From Bdellovibrio sp. (GTDB taxonomy: Bacteria; Bdellovibrionota; UBA1018): 40,732 nucleotides of DNA. Positions 1 to 7,828 of this stretch are shown piece after piece. The stretch is from positions 1 through 40,732 of the forward strand of contig JACPOE010000006.1 of the NCBI GenBank assembly GCA_016185105.1, read 5' to 3'. A program made the position numbers and the translations under genes. Under the pieces are notes generated by a model. That model was not told where the DNA came from. It was given only the letters and a program-made list of their open reading frames with translations, and searched no databases. The stretch's first letter is position 1, and every line of letters starts with the position of its first letter.

Positions 1-1090
1 CGACCGGTAAAATCCGGTGAACAAAAAGCGGATGATTCACGGTCTTTGGGGGATGACGATACAAAAGCATTTCTGTCAGTTCTGAAATTCTTGGATCGGT
101 TACCAGTTTTTTTAACCGGATTTCTTGGCAGCGATTCATGAAGTAGATATCGTTCCACCAAAAAAATCGTTCATCTCCTTTTTCAATCATTTCCAGTAAA
201 TCGTGAAATTGATAGATCAGGTCTTTTTCCAAAAATGCCTTCGCAATATGTGAAGACATAATATCAAATTTTGCGGAACCTGGGTTCTTGATGACTTGGC
301 TGTACCAGCTAAAACGGGCGATCAAAAAGTCTTCCACAGCGTGAGTTGCGTTTTCGCGAACGCCGAACGCAAGTTGCGAGTGTCCCGCATCATAGGTCAC
401 TAGGTTTGCGAGTATGTATTCCCGATCAAACTGCCCATATTTAATTCCAGTGTAGTGCGCATCCCGCATCAAATAGTCCATTCGGTCTGCGTCTAAATCA
501 GAATGCATCAGCTGATTTGCCAGGAGATACGGCGAGTCTCCCTTGATGATATTGCTGATCATCTGAACATCAAATCCGTACTGAGTCAGGATCTGGGTGA
601 TGCCCCCCGGATAGTCAGTATTTTTGATGATAAACGAACCTAAATGTTCGTGAGAGTTAGGCAAAGGTTTCGATTTAGATCCTAAGCGGCGCTTATCATT
701 TCCATGGCGAATGTAAGCGTATTCGATGGCATGGCTAAACGGAAATGTTCCAATATCGTGTAAAAGTGCGGCAATTCTTAAGCTTTTGTGAAAGAGCGCT
801 GAAGGGTTTCTTGATCGAGGGTCAAAAAGCTCGGAGTCTGGGACGGTCATTCCCAAAGATCGGAGCATCTGTTCCATCGAATGCATGACTCCAATGACGT
901 GAGAAAAGCGATTATGCTCGGCGCCGGGGAAAATGTAGTTGGAAAACCCAAGTTGTTTGATCCAGCGAAGTCTTTGGAAGAAAGGAGAGTTGATGATTTT
1001 TTCTTCCCACTCCGTGATTGGAACAAATCCGTAAAGGACGTCGTAAATTGTACGTAGGTTTTTTAGCGGTCTTTGCGTTGGAGCCACCAT
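1..1090 (-). CDS. HD-domain phosphohydrolase (dGTPase/SAMHD1-like, COG1078 type), 3' part missing
   Basis: The minus-strand frame opens at an ATG (complement of 1088-1090) and stays open to the window edge, so the C-terminus is missing. About 363 residues are visible. The metal-binding HD signature is complete: RFSH near residue 61-64, LLHDIG near 109-114 and LDADRMDYL near 199-207. That spacing is typical of the COG1078 family of nucleotide phosphohydrolases, which act on (d)NTPs or related nucleotides in the cytoplasm. The substrate cannot be told from sequence. I see no clear Shine-Dalgarno before the ATG. The start codon lies inside one arm of a perfect 15-bp inverted repeat, which could affect initiation. 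The gene lies 99 bases downstream of a lipoprotein gene on the same strand. Family assignment is firm; the substrate is unknown. Confidence 0.88.
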   Translation of the reverse strand, partial: MVAPTQRPLKNLRTIYDVLYGFVPITEWEEKIINSPFFQRLRWIKQLGFSNYIFPGAEHNRFSHVIGVMHSMEQMLRSLGMTVPDSELFDPRSRNPSALFHKSLRIAALLHDIGTFPFSHAIEYAYIRHGNDKRRLGSKSKPLPNSHEHLGSFIIKNTDYPGGITQILTQYGFDVQMISNIIKGDSPYLLANQLMHSDLDADRMDYLMRDAHYTGIKYGQFDREYILANLVTYDAGHSQLAFGVRENATHAVEDFLIARFSWYSQVIKNPGSAKFDIMSSHIAKAFLEKDLIYQFHDLLEMIEKGDERFFWWNDIYFMNRCQEIRLKKLVTDPRISELTEMLLYRHPPKTVNHPLFVHRILPV

Positions 1091-1162
1091 GAAAGTAACG
1101 CTAATCTAGAATCTCGATTGTGGCAACAGGAGCCCAAATGAGTCTATGCGTTACTTTCATGG
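1087..1162 (-). repeat. 15-bp perfect inverted repeat spanning the HD gene start
   Basis: CCATGAAAGTAACGC at 1087-1101 is exactly complementary to GCGTTACTTTCATGG at 1148-1162, with 46 bases between them. On the minus-strand transcript the 3' arm contains the HD gene AUG. The 5' arm contains the AUG of a 19-codon reading frame (MKVTHRLIWAPVATIEILD) that stops about 10 bases before the HD AUG. Pairing would hide the HD start. There is no T-run, so it is not a standard terminator. Confidence 0.6.
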
Positions 1163-1189
1163 ATGACTCGGATCTTAAGAAGCAGCTAC

Positions 1190-2650
1190 TTAGAATACTC
1201 CTTGGCAAGCGAAAGGTTTGTTGTAGGTGACCGGTCCTTGGAAGATCCAGGGGTTTTCCACACCCGAGAAGACTTCTGAAGAATGCAGTTCAGTTGATTT
1301 TACCCTAGCCGAAGGCGTGCCGTCTGGGAGGAATCCAGTAGCATATTCCTGAGGTGTAAAGACATCAGCGACTAAGACGGTCTTTGACCAGCTCCCGACG
1401 ATCTCAGCTCCTACAATGCTCCAGTCTAGCTGGAAGGGGGTTTTGATCTCTCGTCTTATTTCTGGCTTATGGGAGACTGGGGGGACAAACGGACCGTTTT
1501 GAGCTGGGTTAAATTTAACTTCCTTCTGAACAATGATGGATTCTGATGCAACTTTTGAAATGGGATTGGGTAGTTTGCAGCGGGGCGCGCTGGGTGTGGG
1601 TCCGAACATCCAGGCCATGGTAATGGTTTCCTTTGGCCCAAGATCAACTGTATTCCAGCCTCCTGCGCCGATTGGAAACTCCTGTACTGCCGTCCTCCGT
1701 GTAATCCTCAATTTTCGAATTTCCGCTGGTGTTTCCGAAAAATACTGATGACTACTGACCTCTTGCGAGACCAGATCCGCCATCGAAGGGGATGAGACCG
1801 GGCGATCGGGTTTTAATCCTATTGCGTACCTCATTTTTAGTGGGGATGCTCCTGGCTGAGTTTGTACCCAAAGGCGTAAAGACCGATTTGTGGGATTATC
1901 TAAATGGCTCGTGAAGGCGATGGTGTCTTCGGTAGCGAAGATTGCAGTTGCAATCACACAGTTTGGGGCAGGCGATGGACCAGCCACCCTTAGGCCCAAA
2001 GATGGAATGGGCGGAAGAACACGGAAAGTTAGCGTGAATGAACGATTCCCGCCTGAAGCTGGAATCATATCCAGATGTAGGGTTTGGGTGTGTGAATTTT
2101 CAATTTCATCCCAGCCGTAGGGTAATACGCCAAAAACGGAGCTGAATGGAATGTACCAGCGTTGGTTTTGCACGTCATGCCACGCGGCAGCCGGAGCGGA
2201 GCGAGTGGAAGTCGGAATGGGCTTTTGATTTTCATCGAAAGCTTGATGGCTGTAGGTCACCGAACGGATACTAGATCCCTGCAGGCTATCCGGCCACACC
2301 AGAAAGAGTTGTTTTTGAGCACCGCCCTGTCCACCAGGAAGGGAGGTGGGAATAGAGTTTAAGAGCTGATACTGATCGCCCTCGTAAATTTGTTCATCCA
2401 TGACTAAGATTTGAGTAAGGTCTCTGGTCTCATCAGGCAAAAGAGGGTTTCTGGCGGATTGTGGAACAATTCGAAACGTAATTTCCGGTGCTTCCCCTTG
2501 GGAATAGACCGATGCAGTGTTCCGACTTGGAGACACAGGGCTAGGGTTGTTCTTGGCGTGACCGCCGCACCCGGAGAAAACAGTAACGAATGCCAAAAGT
2601 GCTAAAACGGCGTAAAATCGGACGAGATTAAAAAGCGAAATTAAATTCAT
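1190..2650 (-). CDS. Predicted lipoprotein of unknown function, 486 aa
   Basis: I do not recognise this protein. The N-terminus has a hydrophobic stretch ending in the lipobox VFSGC (Cys near residue 28), so it should be exported by Sec and lipid-anchored. After a low-complexity Ser/Pro/Asn linker, the mature part looks like a beta-rich envelope protein (many short hydrophobic strands, few predicted helices). I see no catalytic motif. It starts at ATG 2650 and lies 33 bases downstream of another lipoprotein gene on the same strand, so the two are probably co-transcribed. The plus-strand ORFs inside it lack a family signature and I treat them as shadows. Coding status is firm; function is unknown. 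Confidence 0.8.
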   Translation of the reverse strand: MNLISLFNLVRFYAVLALLAFVTVFSGCGGHAKNNPSPVSPSRNTASVYSQGEAPEITFRIVPQSARNPLLPDETRDLTQILVMDEQIYEGDQYQLLNSIPTSLPGGQGGAQKQLFLVWPDSLQGSSIRSVTYSHQAFDENQKPIPTSTRSAPAAAWHDVQNQRWYIPFSSVFGVLPYGWDEIENSHTQTLHLDMIPASGGNRSFTLTFRVLPPIPSLGLRVAGPSPAPNCVIATAIFATEDTIAFTSHLDNPTNRSLRLWVQTQPGASPLKMRYAIGLKPDRPVSSPSMADLVSQEVSSHQYFSETPAEIRKLRITRRTAVQEFPIGAGGWNTVDLGPKETITMAWMFGPTPSAPRCKLPNPISKVASESIIVQKEVKFNPAQNGPFVPPVSHKPEIRREIKTPFQLDWSIVGAEIVGSWSKTVLVADVFTPQEYATGFLPDGTPSARVKSTELHSSEVFSGVENPWIFQGPVTYNKPFACQGVF

Positions 2651-2683
2651 AAATAGACCTTTGTGGAGGGATTACACAGAGTT

Positions 2684-3268
2684 TTATGGGGAGATGCGAA
2701 AGCGAATTTCTGCGGATTCCGTTTGGGCGTAACCCAGTACCAGATCGAGTTTCAGAATATGAACGTCGTTTTCCGAAAACTCGTAACCTTCTTGATGCAA
2801 AGTTTTGGTGAGCTCTGCGATGGGCACGAACCAAATCGAATGATCTGGATCTTTGCTTGCAGAAACAGTTCGCAAGTATATTTGTTTTTCATTCATTGGA
2901 TTTTGAACCAGGTACGTGAAGTAGGCGGAAACTACCGGAATTCCATTGACCTGATTTTCAAAAGTAAAGAATAGCGGTTCCGAAAGAGAAATCGGGTGAG
3001 GAAAAAGTACCTTTTGGTTTTGTTTGATTTGAGTTTCGAGAGCGACTTTTAAAGGGGCAGGGGCCACCCAATTGGGATCTGGAACTTGTCCAGGGGGGCG
3101 CTGGCCTACAATTTTAATCTTTAGAAGATCTATGAGTTTTTGAGGAACGGCTTTTTCTTTGGCGGAAACGGGAACAAGGCTAGACTTTTTGACCTCAGCC
3201 GGCTTTCCGCAGGATATAAAGAGAACGGGAACAAGAACAAAAGGATAGAAATGAGTGTGTGTTTTCAT
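2684..3268 (-). CDS. Small predicted lipoprotein, 194 aa
   Basis: Signal peptide with lipobox LFISC (Cys near residue 20), followed by a charged linker and a soluble domain of about 150 residues. I do not recognise the family. A GAGAGG sits about 7 bases before the ATG. It is the first gene of a minus-strand pair with the 486-aa lipoprotein, and is divergent from the acetyltransferase at 3423. The intergenic region of about 150 bases (3269-3422) must hold both promoters, but I could not pick a convincing -35/-10 pair. It is probably an envelope-localised accessory protein; nothing more can be said. Confidence 0.75.
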   Translation of the reverse strand: MKTHTHFYPFVLVPVLFISCGKPAEVKKSSLVPVSAKEKAVPQKLIDLLKIKIVGQRPPGQVPDPNWVAPAPLKVALETQIKQNQKVLFPHPISLSEPLFFTFENQVNGIPVVSAYFTYLVQNPMNEKQIYLRTVSASKDPDHSIWFVPIAELTKTLHQEGYEFSENDVHILKLDLVLGYAQTESAEIRFRISP

Positions 3269-3422
3269 GGGAGGCCTCTCAGCAAGAGGTGAGCCAGAAT
3301 GGGAAAACCCAGGTCTTTCTAGGACTAGAGCCGCTTTACGTCATTTTGCGTTCTAACAACGTATCATTTTTAGGTGCATATTTTAGCTGTTTAGGAGAAT
3401 TGTGGTCCTTAGAGGTTTTGGA

Positions 3423-3899
3423 ATGGAACAGAAATGGAGTCTGCGGCCTGCCACTGAAGAAGATTTAGAAAACGTCTCTAGGATAGAGGCCAAGGTGCAT
3501 CCGGCTCCTTGGGGTATCCAGCACTTCCGGTCTGAGCTGACAAAGCCTTATAGCCAGTTTCTGTTAATGACGGACGACGCTACCGACCAAGAGGTCGCCG
3601 GGTATATTGTGGGTTGGTTCTTGTTTGATGAGTGTCAGATTCTCAATGTAGCGGTGAGCCTCCCATTTCGGGGGTTGGGCTTCGCAAAGGCTATGATTCG
3701 CAAGCTGGTGACCCTGGCCGTAAATAAGAATTTGAGAAAGGTTTCTCTTGAAGTGCGCAAGAGTAACTTACCTGCAATTCAACTGTATCAGTCGATGGGC
3801 TTTGTGATCGTCCAGATCCGAAAGTCCTTTTATTCCAACGGTGAAGACGCTTATTTCATGACCTTATCCCTAGAGCCGTCTGATCCGATTCGGTTCTAA
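3423..3899 (+). CDS. GNAT N-acetyltransferase, RimI-like
   Basis: One GNAT domain covers almost the whole protein. It starts with RPATEEDLENVSRIE, typical of GNAT strand 1/helix 1. The motif A region is VAVSLPFRGLGFAKAMI (the RGLGFA loop binds the acetyl-CoA pyrophosphate). The motif B region is SNLPAIQLYQSMGF with YS.GEDAYFM near the end, the pattern of RimI enzymes that acetylate ribosomal-protein N-termini. An in-frame GTG at 3402 is possible, but AGAGG at 3411-3415 is well spaced for the ATG at 3423, so I chose that. It is not beside tsaB/tsaD, the usual partners, so the exact substrate is uncertain. Confidence 0.85.
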   Translation: MEQKWSLRPATEEDLENVSRIEAKVHPAPWGIQHFRSELTKPYSQFLLMTDDATDQEVAGYIVGWFLFDECQILNVAVSLPFRGLGFAKAMIRKLVTLAVNKNLRKVSLEVRKSNLPAIQLYQSMGFVIVQIRKSFYSNGEDAYFMTLSLEPSDPIRF

Positions 3900-3935
3900 A
3901 AATACTAAAATAGTCAGGCAAAGAAGACAATTGGC

Positions 3936-3964
3936 TTTACAAGGCATCCCGAGCCCGTTATTCT
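3936..3964 (+). promoter_or_regulatory. Candidate sigma70-type promoter for the lytic transglycosylase
   Basis: TTTACA (3936-3941), a 17-base spacer, then TATTCT (3959-3964). Both hexamers are close to consensus and the spacing is ideal. The ATG at 3980 is only 15 bases after the -10, so the transcript would be almost leaderless. That fits the lack of a clear Shine-Dalgarno there. Confidence 0.45.
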
Positions 3965-3979
3965 GCGCGGCATTACTAT

Positions 3980-4762
3980 ATGAAGCGTTTTTGTCTACTA
4001 TTGTTGTTGTGGGTGGGGTTAATGGGAGTCTTTAGTCTTTCATTTTCTGCCCGTCCTAGTGAAGCCGATCCCGTGGATGATTTTCGGATGAATTTGGGAA
4101 AGCCCACCGGAAGGCATGCAGAAGATTTGTCGGGGGGTTCATTTCGTTTAATTCCTGAACAAACCGTAATTCGAATTTTGGCAGATCGTATGGTGGGAAT
4201 CCCCAAAGCGGACGCCCCCCGGTTTGCTAAACATCTCATTGATCTTTGCAAGACTCATCGCTTTGACCCAGCCTTTGTTTTATCGCTGATTGATGTCGAG
4301 AGTCATTTTAGAGCAGGAGTTGTTTCCCCAGCCGGTGCCGTTGGTTTGATGCAGGTCATGGCTCCGACCGCGCATTTTGTCTTGACGAAGTTGGCGGCTG
4401 AGAAGGGTCTTCCCTTTGCTGAAGTCGATTTGGAGACACAAAAGCGGCTTAGAAATATCCGTCTTCAGAAGTTGGCGCCCTTGTTGAAAGAGCCTTACTT
4501 GAACACCGCCATTGGAATCGCTTACCTGGGGTGGTTGAGGGACTATTACGAAGGGATGCCCCCATACTATGTTCTAGCTGCGTATAATGTGGGGCCAGCT
4601 AAAATGGATGAGCTTCTTTCTCGTAAAAGTTTTAGGCCCCAGGAGACCAAGAAGTACTACGCCTCAATTTTGAAGAGAGTTCATCATTTTCGATTCTATG
4701 ATGAACCTAGTGCTAGAAAAATAAAAAGGATCTCTTCTCGCGGGAAGTCTCGGGTTCTGTAG
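3980..4762 (+). CDS. Lytic transglycosylase, SLT family (GH23)
   Basis: N-terminal signal peptide (hydrophobic residues 4-23, no lipobox), then an SLT domain. The catalytic Glu is in LIDVESHF (E107). It is followed by the family motifs SPAGAVGLMQVMAPTA (near 116-131) and AAYNVGPAKM. These enzymes cleave the MurNAc-GlcNAc bond of peptidoglycan in the periplasm, forming 1,6-anhydro ends. The C-terminus ends in a basic tail (KIKRISSRGKSRVL). It begins the plus-strand run before hisC but is 110 bases away and probably separately transcribed. No other domain (LysM, SH3) is present. The assignment is firm, with all the motifs intact, unlike the degenerate relative at 33625-34632. Confidence 0.92.
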   Translation: MKRFCLLLLLWVGLMGVFSLSFSARPSEADPVDDFRMNLGKPTGRHAEDLSGGSFRLIPEQTVIRILADRMVGIPKADAPRFAKHLIDLCKTHRFDPAFVLSLIDVESHFRAGVVSPAGAVGLMQVMAPTAHFVLTKLAAEKGLPFAEVDLETQKRLRNIRLQKLAPLLKEPYLNTAIGIAYLGWLRDYYEGMPPYYVLAAYNVGPAKMDELLSRKSFRPQETKKYYASILKRVHHFRFYDEPSARKIKRISSRGKSRVL

Positions 4763-4780
4763 AGGCTTTTGGGTCGCGAC

Positions 4781-4809
4781 TTGAATCCCTGTTTGGGTCA
4801 TGATCTAGT
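4781..4809 (+). promoter_or_regulatory. Weak candidate promoter before hisC
   Basis: TTGAAT (4781-4786), 17 bases, TCTAGT (4804-4809). Each hexamer matches consensus at four of six positions. It lies in the 110-base gap before hisC, where a promoter for the hisC-cmk-GT9-hldE run is expected. Confidence 0.3.
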
Positions 4810-4872
4810 GTTCGTAAACCGAAAGGCCTCTTAAGAGTGCTTAGGTCTTGAAAAACTTCGGGGAAATACACC

Positions 4873-6009
4873 ATGATGATTCAGGTTCCAGAATATATTA
4901 GATCCCTTGTTCCGTACCTTCCTGGGAAGCCGATTGAAGAAACCCAGCGGGAATTTAGACTTAAAAGAGTGATTAAACTGGCTTCGAATGAAAATCCTTT
5001 AGGACCTAGTCCAAAGGCGAAACTAGCCATTAAGAAAGCTATTCAGTCTTTGCATCGGTATCCAGATGGCAGCGGTTTTCATCTCAAGCAGGCATTGGCT
5101 TTTCATTTGGGTGTTCAATCCTCACAGATCATTTTGGGGAATGGCTCAAATGAGGTGATTGATATTTTGGTCAGGACCTATTGTTTGCCAGGGGATGCTG
5201 TCATCACCCATCGTGGAGCATTCCAGTGTTACAAAATATGTTCCCAAATTCATGGCGTGAACACCATAGAGCTCGAGGTCGATCAGAATTTTCAATGGAA
5301 CGTCGATGAGCTTCTTTTTCATGCCCAGACCCATGAAGACGTAAAGATCATTTTCTTGGCTAATCCCAACAATCCTACCGGGACCTATTTTTCAGCATCC
5401 GTCTTGAATCAGCTGACAGAGGGGCTTTCCAGGATCAGGGGGGGCTCAATTATTCTTGCTTTGGATTATGCCTATTGGGAATACGTCCGAGCAAAAGATC
5501 TCCCGGATCCAGCTAAGGCCCTTTCTCTTTACCCGAACACGATCATTTTTAGGACCTTCTCAAAAATTTATGGGCTAGCGGGGCTCAGGGTAGGGTACGG
5601 TGTGGCTTCTCAGGAAGTCATTTTTAATATGGAGAAAGTACGACAACCGTTTAATGTGAGTTCTGTTGCTCTTGTTGGAGCGGAAGCCTCTTTGCGAGAT
5701 ACTACCTTCGTAAAAAAATCACGACTCTTAAACGCGACCGGTCTCAAGTTTTGGGAAAAGACGCTGACTCGCTTAGGAATTCCCTTTTGGCCTAGCCAGG
5801 GCAACTTTATTCTCGCAGATGTTGCTAAAGCGATAGGAAGAAGTGGGCCTGAAGTTTTTCATGAGTGTCTGAAAAAAGGGGTGATCTTTCGCCCAATTGC
5901 CAATTATGGCTATCCCGATGCTCTGAGAATTTCGGTGGGAACCAACGAAGAGAATTTGATTGCCGCTAAGGCTCTGTCAGGGCTGATGCCTGGGAGAAAA
6001 AAACGATGA
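4873..6009 (+). CDS. hisC: Histidinol-phosphate aminotransferase
   Basis: Class I/II PLP aminotransferase of 378 residues, the usual HisC length. It catalyses the glutamate-dependent transamination step of histidine synthesis in the cytoplasm. Visible marks are the N-terminal YLPGKPIEE, KLASNENPLGPSP (substrate-binding Asn), HRYPDGSG, NPNNPTGTYF, the Asp-x-x-Tyr of LALDYAYWEY, and the PLP lysine in FRTFSKIYGLAGLRVGYG. GGGGAAA precedes the ATG. The gene overlaps the next frame at ATGA, although cmk probably starts a little later. There is no other his gene in the window. Some family members act on aromatic amino acids, so hisC is by best resemblance. Confidence 0.9.
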   Translation: MMIQVPEYIRSLVPYLPGKPIEETQREFRLKRVIKLASNENPLGPSPKAKLAIKKAIQSLHRYPDGSGFHLKQALAFHLGVQSSQIILGNGSNEVIDILVRTYCLPGDAVITHRGAFQCYKICSQIHGVNTIELEVDQNFQWNVDELLFHAQTHEDVKIIFLANPNNPTGTYFSASVLNQLTEGLSRIRGGSIILALDYAYWEYVRAKDLPDPAKALSLYPNTIIFRTFSKIYGLAGLRVGYGVASQEVIFNMEKVRQPFNVSSVALVGAEASLRDTTFVKKSRLLNATGLKFWEKTLTRLGIPFWPSQGNFILADVAKAIGRSGPEVFHECLKKGVIFRPIANYGYPDALRISVGTNEENLIAAKALSGLMPGRKKR

Positions 6010-6023
6010 AGGAGGGGCCAGTT

Positions 6024-6764
6024 ATGGGAATTCCTAAACTTGGACCTGTAATAGCGATTGATGGTCCTGCCGGAACAGGGAAGAGTTCCGCCACCCGACG
6101 ATTGGCCGAAATCTTGGGTTTTGTCCATGTAGATACAGGAGCTCTTTACCGAGCGATTGCTTTATTGTGCCGTGAGAAGGAGACAACCTTTCCCGATTTG
6201 AATGAGGCCGAGTTGGCTACTCAGCTCTCTAAAGAGGTTCATTTAGAGTTCAAAAGGATCGAAGGGAAAAATCCTGCGAATCGAATTTTTGCAAATGGTC
6301 GAGACGTTACTGACTTTATTCGAACGCCCGAAGTTTCCATGGCTGCATCTCGGATTTCCGCCATCCCCGATGTGAGGTCGGCACTTTTGGGTTTGCAGCG
6401 GCGTTTAGGATGCGCAGGTCCATCGATTCTAGAAGGACGCGATATTGGGACAGTTATTTTTCCAGATGCAGATGTGAAATTCTTTTTGACCGCGACTGCA
6501 GATGAGAGGGCAAAGCGGCGATTGATTGAGTTGGAAGCAGCAGGTTCAGATGCTCCTTCTTTTGAAGAGGTTCGTTCTCAGATTCTGGCAAGGGATCATG
6601 GGGACAGCACACGCAAAGTAGCTCCGTTAAAGAAAGCTGCTGATGCAGTTGAGCTGGATACCAGTGATTTCACTTTGGATGAAGTCGTTAAGTTTATGGA
6701 AAAGGCAGTTAAAAAGGCCTTAACGCATGGAAAGGCTAAAAAGTCTTCCACGGGAGCAAAATGA
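6024..6764 (+). CDS. cmk: Cytidylate kinase
   Basis: P-loop IDGPAGTGKSSATRRLAE close to the N-terminus, then the Cmk-specific HVDTGALYRAIA, RDVTDFIRTPEVSMAASRIS (the CMP-binding region) and EGRDIGTVIFPDADVKFFLTA. It phosphorylates CMP/dCMP with ATP for nucleotide salvage. An ATG at 6006 overlaps the hisC stop, but a strong AAGGAGGGG sits just upstream of the ATG at 6024 with about six bases of spacing, so I chose 6024. The C-terminus has a Lys-rich tail. It overlaps the next gene by four bases (ATGA), so translation is coupled. In many genomes cmk is followed by ispH or rpsA; here it leads into LPS-core genes. Confidence 0.93.
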   Translation: MGIPKLGPVIAIDGPAGTGKSSATRRLAEILGFVHVDTGALYRAIALLCREKETTFPDLNEAELATQLSKEVHLEFKRIEGKNPANRIFANGRDVTDFIRTPEVSMAASRISAIPDVRSALLGLQRRLGCAGPSILEGRDIGTVIFPDADVKFFLTATADERAKRRLIELEAAGSDAPSFEEVRSQILARDHGDSTRKVAPLKKAADAVELDTSDFTLDEVVKFMEKAVKKALTHGKAKKSSTGAK

Positions 6765-7819
6765 GTCTTCGGATTCTGGTCGTTCGTCCAGATCGTCTGG
6801 GAGATGTAATTTTATCCACTCCCGTTTTTGAGGCACTTCACGAGTCTCATTCTGATCTTGATGTCACAGCCTTTGTTCAAGCTTCGGTTGTTCCAATTCT
6901 AAAAGGACTAGACTCGATTCAGGATGTCATGGTTTTCGAGCCTCACGGCCGGCACAGAGGGGTAAGAGGGTTCCTTGCACTAGTCCAAGACCTGCGGCGC
7001 AAGAAATTTGATATAGCCCTGACACTACAATCCAATCGCCGAATTGCGGCAGCGCTCTTCTTTGCGCGAATTCCTATTCGTATTGGTCCCTACAGCAAGA
7101 TCCATAGCTATTTATTTTATAATAAAGGTTTAAGGCAGAGGCGATCCAGAGTTGAAATGCACGAGGCTGATTACAACCTTGAACTCTTGAAAAAGACGGG
7201 CCTGCCTGTCACTTCCGAAAAGGTTTCCACTAGGGTTTTCATTTCTGGTGCTATGCACACCCAAGCTAAAAAATGGCTGGGCGAAAAGGGTAGCACTTTA
7301 AGCCATGGAAAATGGGTGGCCGTTCACCCAGGCATGGGTGGGTCGGCCTTGAACTGGCCGTTAGATCATTACACCCTTTTGATTCGGTCTTTAATTGAAG
7401 CCGGAAAGAACATTTTGGTAACCCTTGGGCCGGCAGAGGTCGATCTAGCTTTGCTTCTAAAAGCGCGTCTGGGAAGTTTTGGCAGTCGGATTGTTTATTA
7501 CCAAGCCAATGCCGGTGACCCCATTGATTTTTTAGGTGCGCTCTATTCCTTGATGGACCTCGTAGTAGCGCCTAGCACCGGACCTTTGCATCTAGCGGTC
7601 GGAGTGGGACGACCCGTTGTTACATTTTATCCAAATATTAAAGTTCAAAGCAAAGAACGTTGGGGCCCTTACACAAAGCAGGCTGATCAGGCCCGTGTTT
7701 TGGTTCCGGATGTGGATTGTACGCTGAATTCTAGCTGTATGAGTACTGTTACCGTTCATGAAGTCCTTAAGGCATGTGATGAGATTTTAAGTCGCAATTC
7801 AACTTCAACCTCTAAATGA
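6761..7819 (+). CDS. Glycosyltransferase family 9 (ADP-heptose:LPS heptosyltransferase-like)
   Basis: The GT9 layout is complete. The N-terminus is RILVVRPDRLGDVILSTPVFEAL (nucleotide-fold start with the family Asp). The C-domain has VAVHPGMGG.ALNWP and APSTGPLHLAVGVGRPVVTFYP, the ADP-sugar-binding segment. It should transfer heptose from ADP-L,D-heptose to the LPS inner core at the cytoplasmic face. It overlaps cmk by four bases and lies nine bases before an RfaE-type heptose kinase gene, which supports a heptose donor. Which core position it modifies cannot be told; WaaC/WaaF/WaaQ-type members share these motifs. Confidence 0.88.
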   Translation: MSLRILVVRPDRLGDVILSTPVFEALHESHSDLDVTAFVQASVVPILKGLDSIQDVMVFEPHGRHRGVRGFLALVQDLRRKKFDIALTLQSNRRIAAALFFARIPIRIGPYSKIHSYLFYNKGLRQRRSRVEMHEADYNLELLKKTGLPVTSEKVSTRVFISGAMHTQAKKWLGEKGSTLSHGKWVAVHPGMGGSALNWPLDHYTLLIRSLIEAGKNILVTLGPAEVDLALLLKARLGSFGSRIVYYQANAGDPIDFLGALYSLMDLVVAPSTGPLHLAVGVGRPVVTFYPNIKVQSKERWGPYTKQADQARVLVPDVDCTLNSSCMSTVTVHEVLKACDEILSRNSTSTSK

Positions 7820-7828
7820 GAAAAGAAA

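Noticed and set aside
1138-1230. Plus-strand 30-codon ORF with an AGGAG before its ATG
   Set aside because: It overlaps the end of a lipoprotein gene and the inverted repeat. The peptide shows no known pattern, and one good Shine-Dalgarno is not enough.
1533-2605. Several plus-strand ORFs inside the 486-aa lipoprotein gene
   Set aside because: They are on the opposite strand of a gene with a clear signal peptide, have no motifs, and overlap one another.
4760-4832. Imperfect inverted repeat AGAGGC...GCCTCT before hisC
   Set aside because: The stem is about 60 bases apart with mismatches and no T-run, so I do not call it a terminator.
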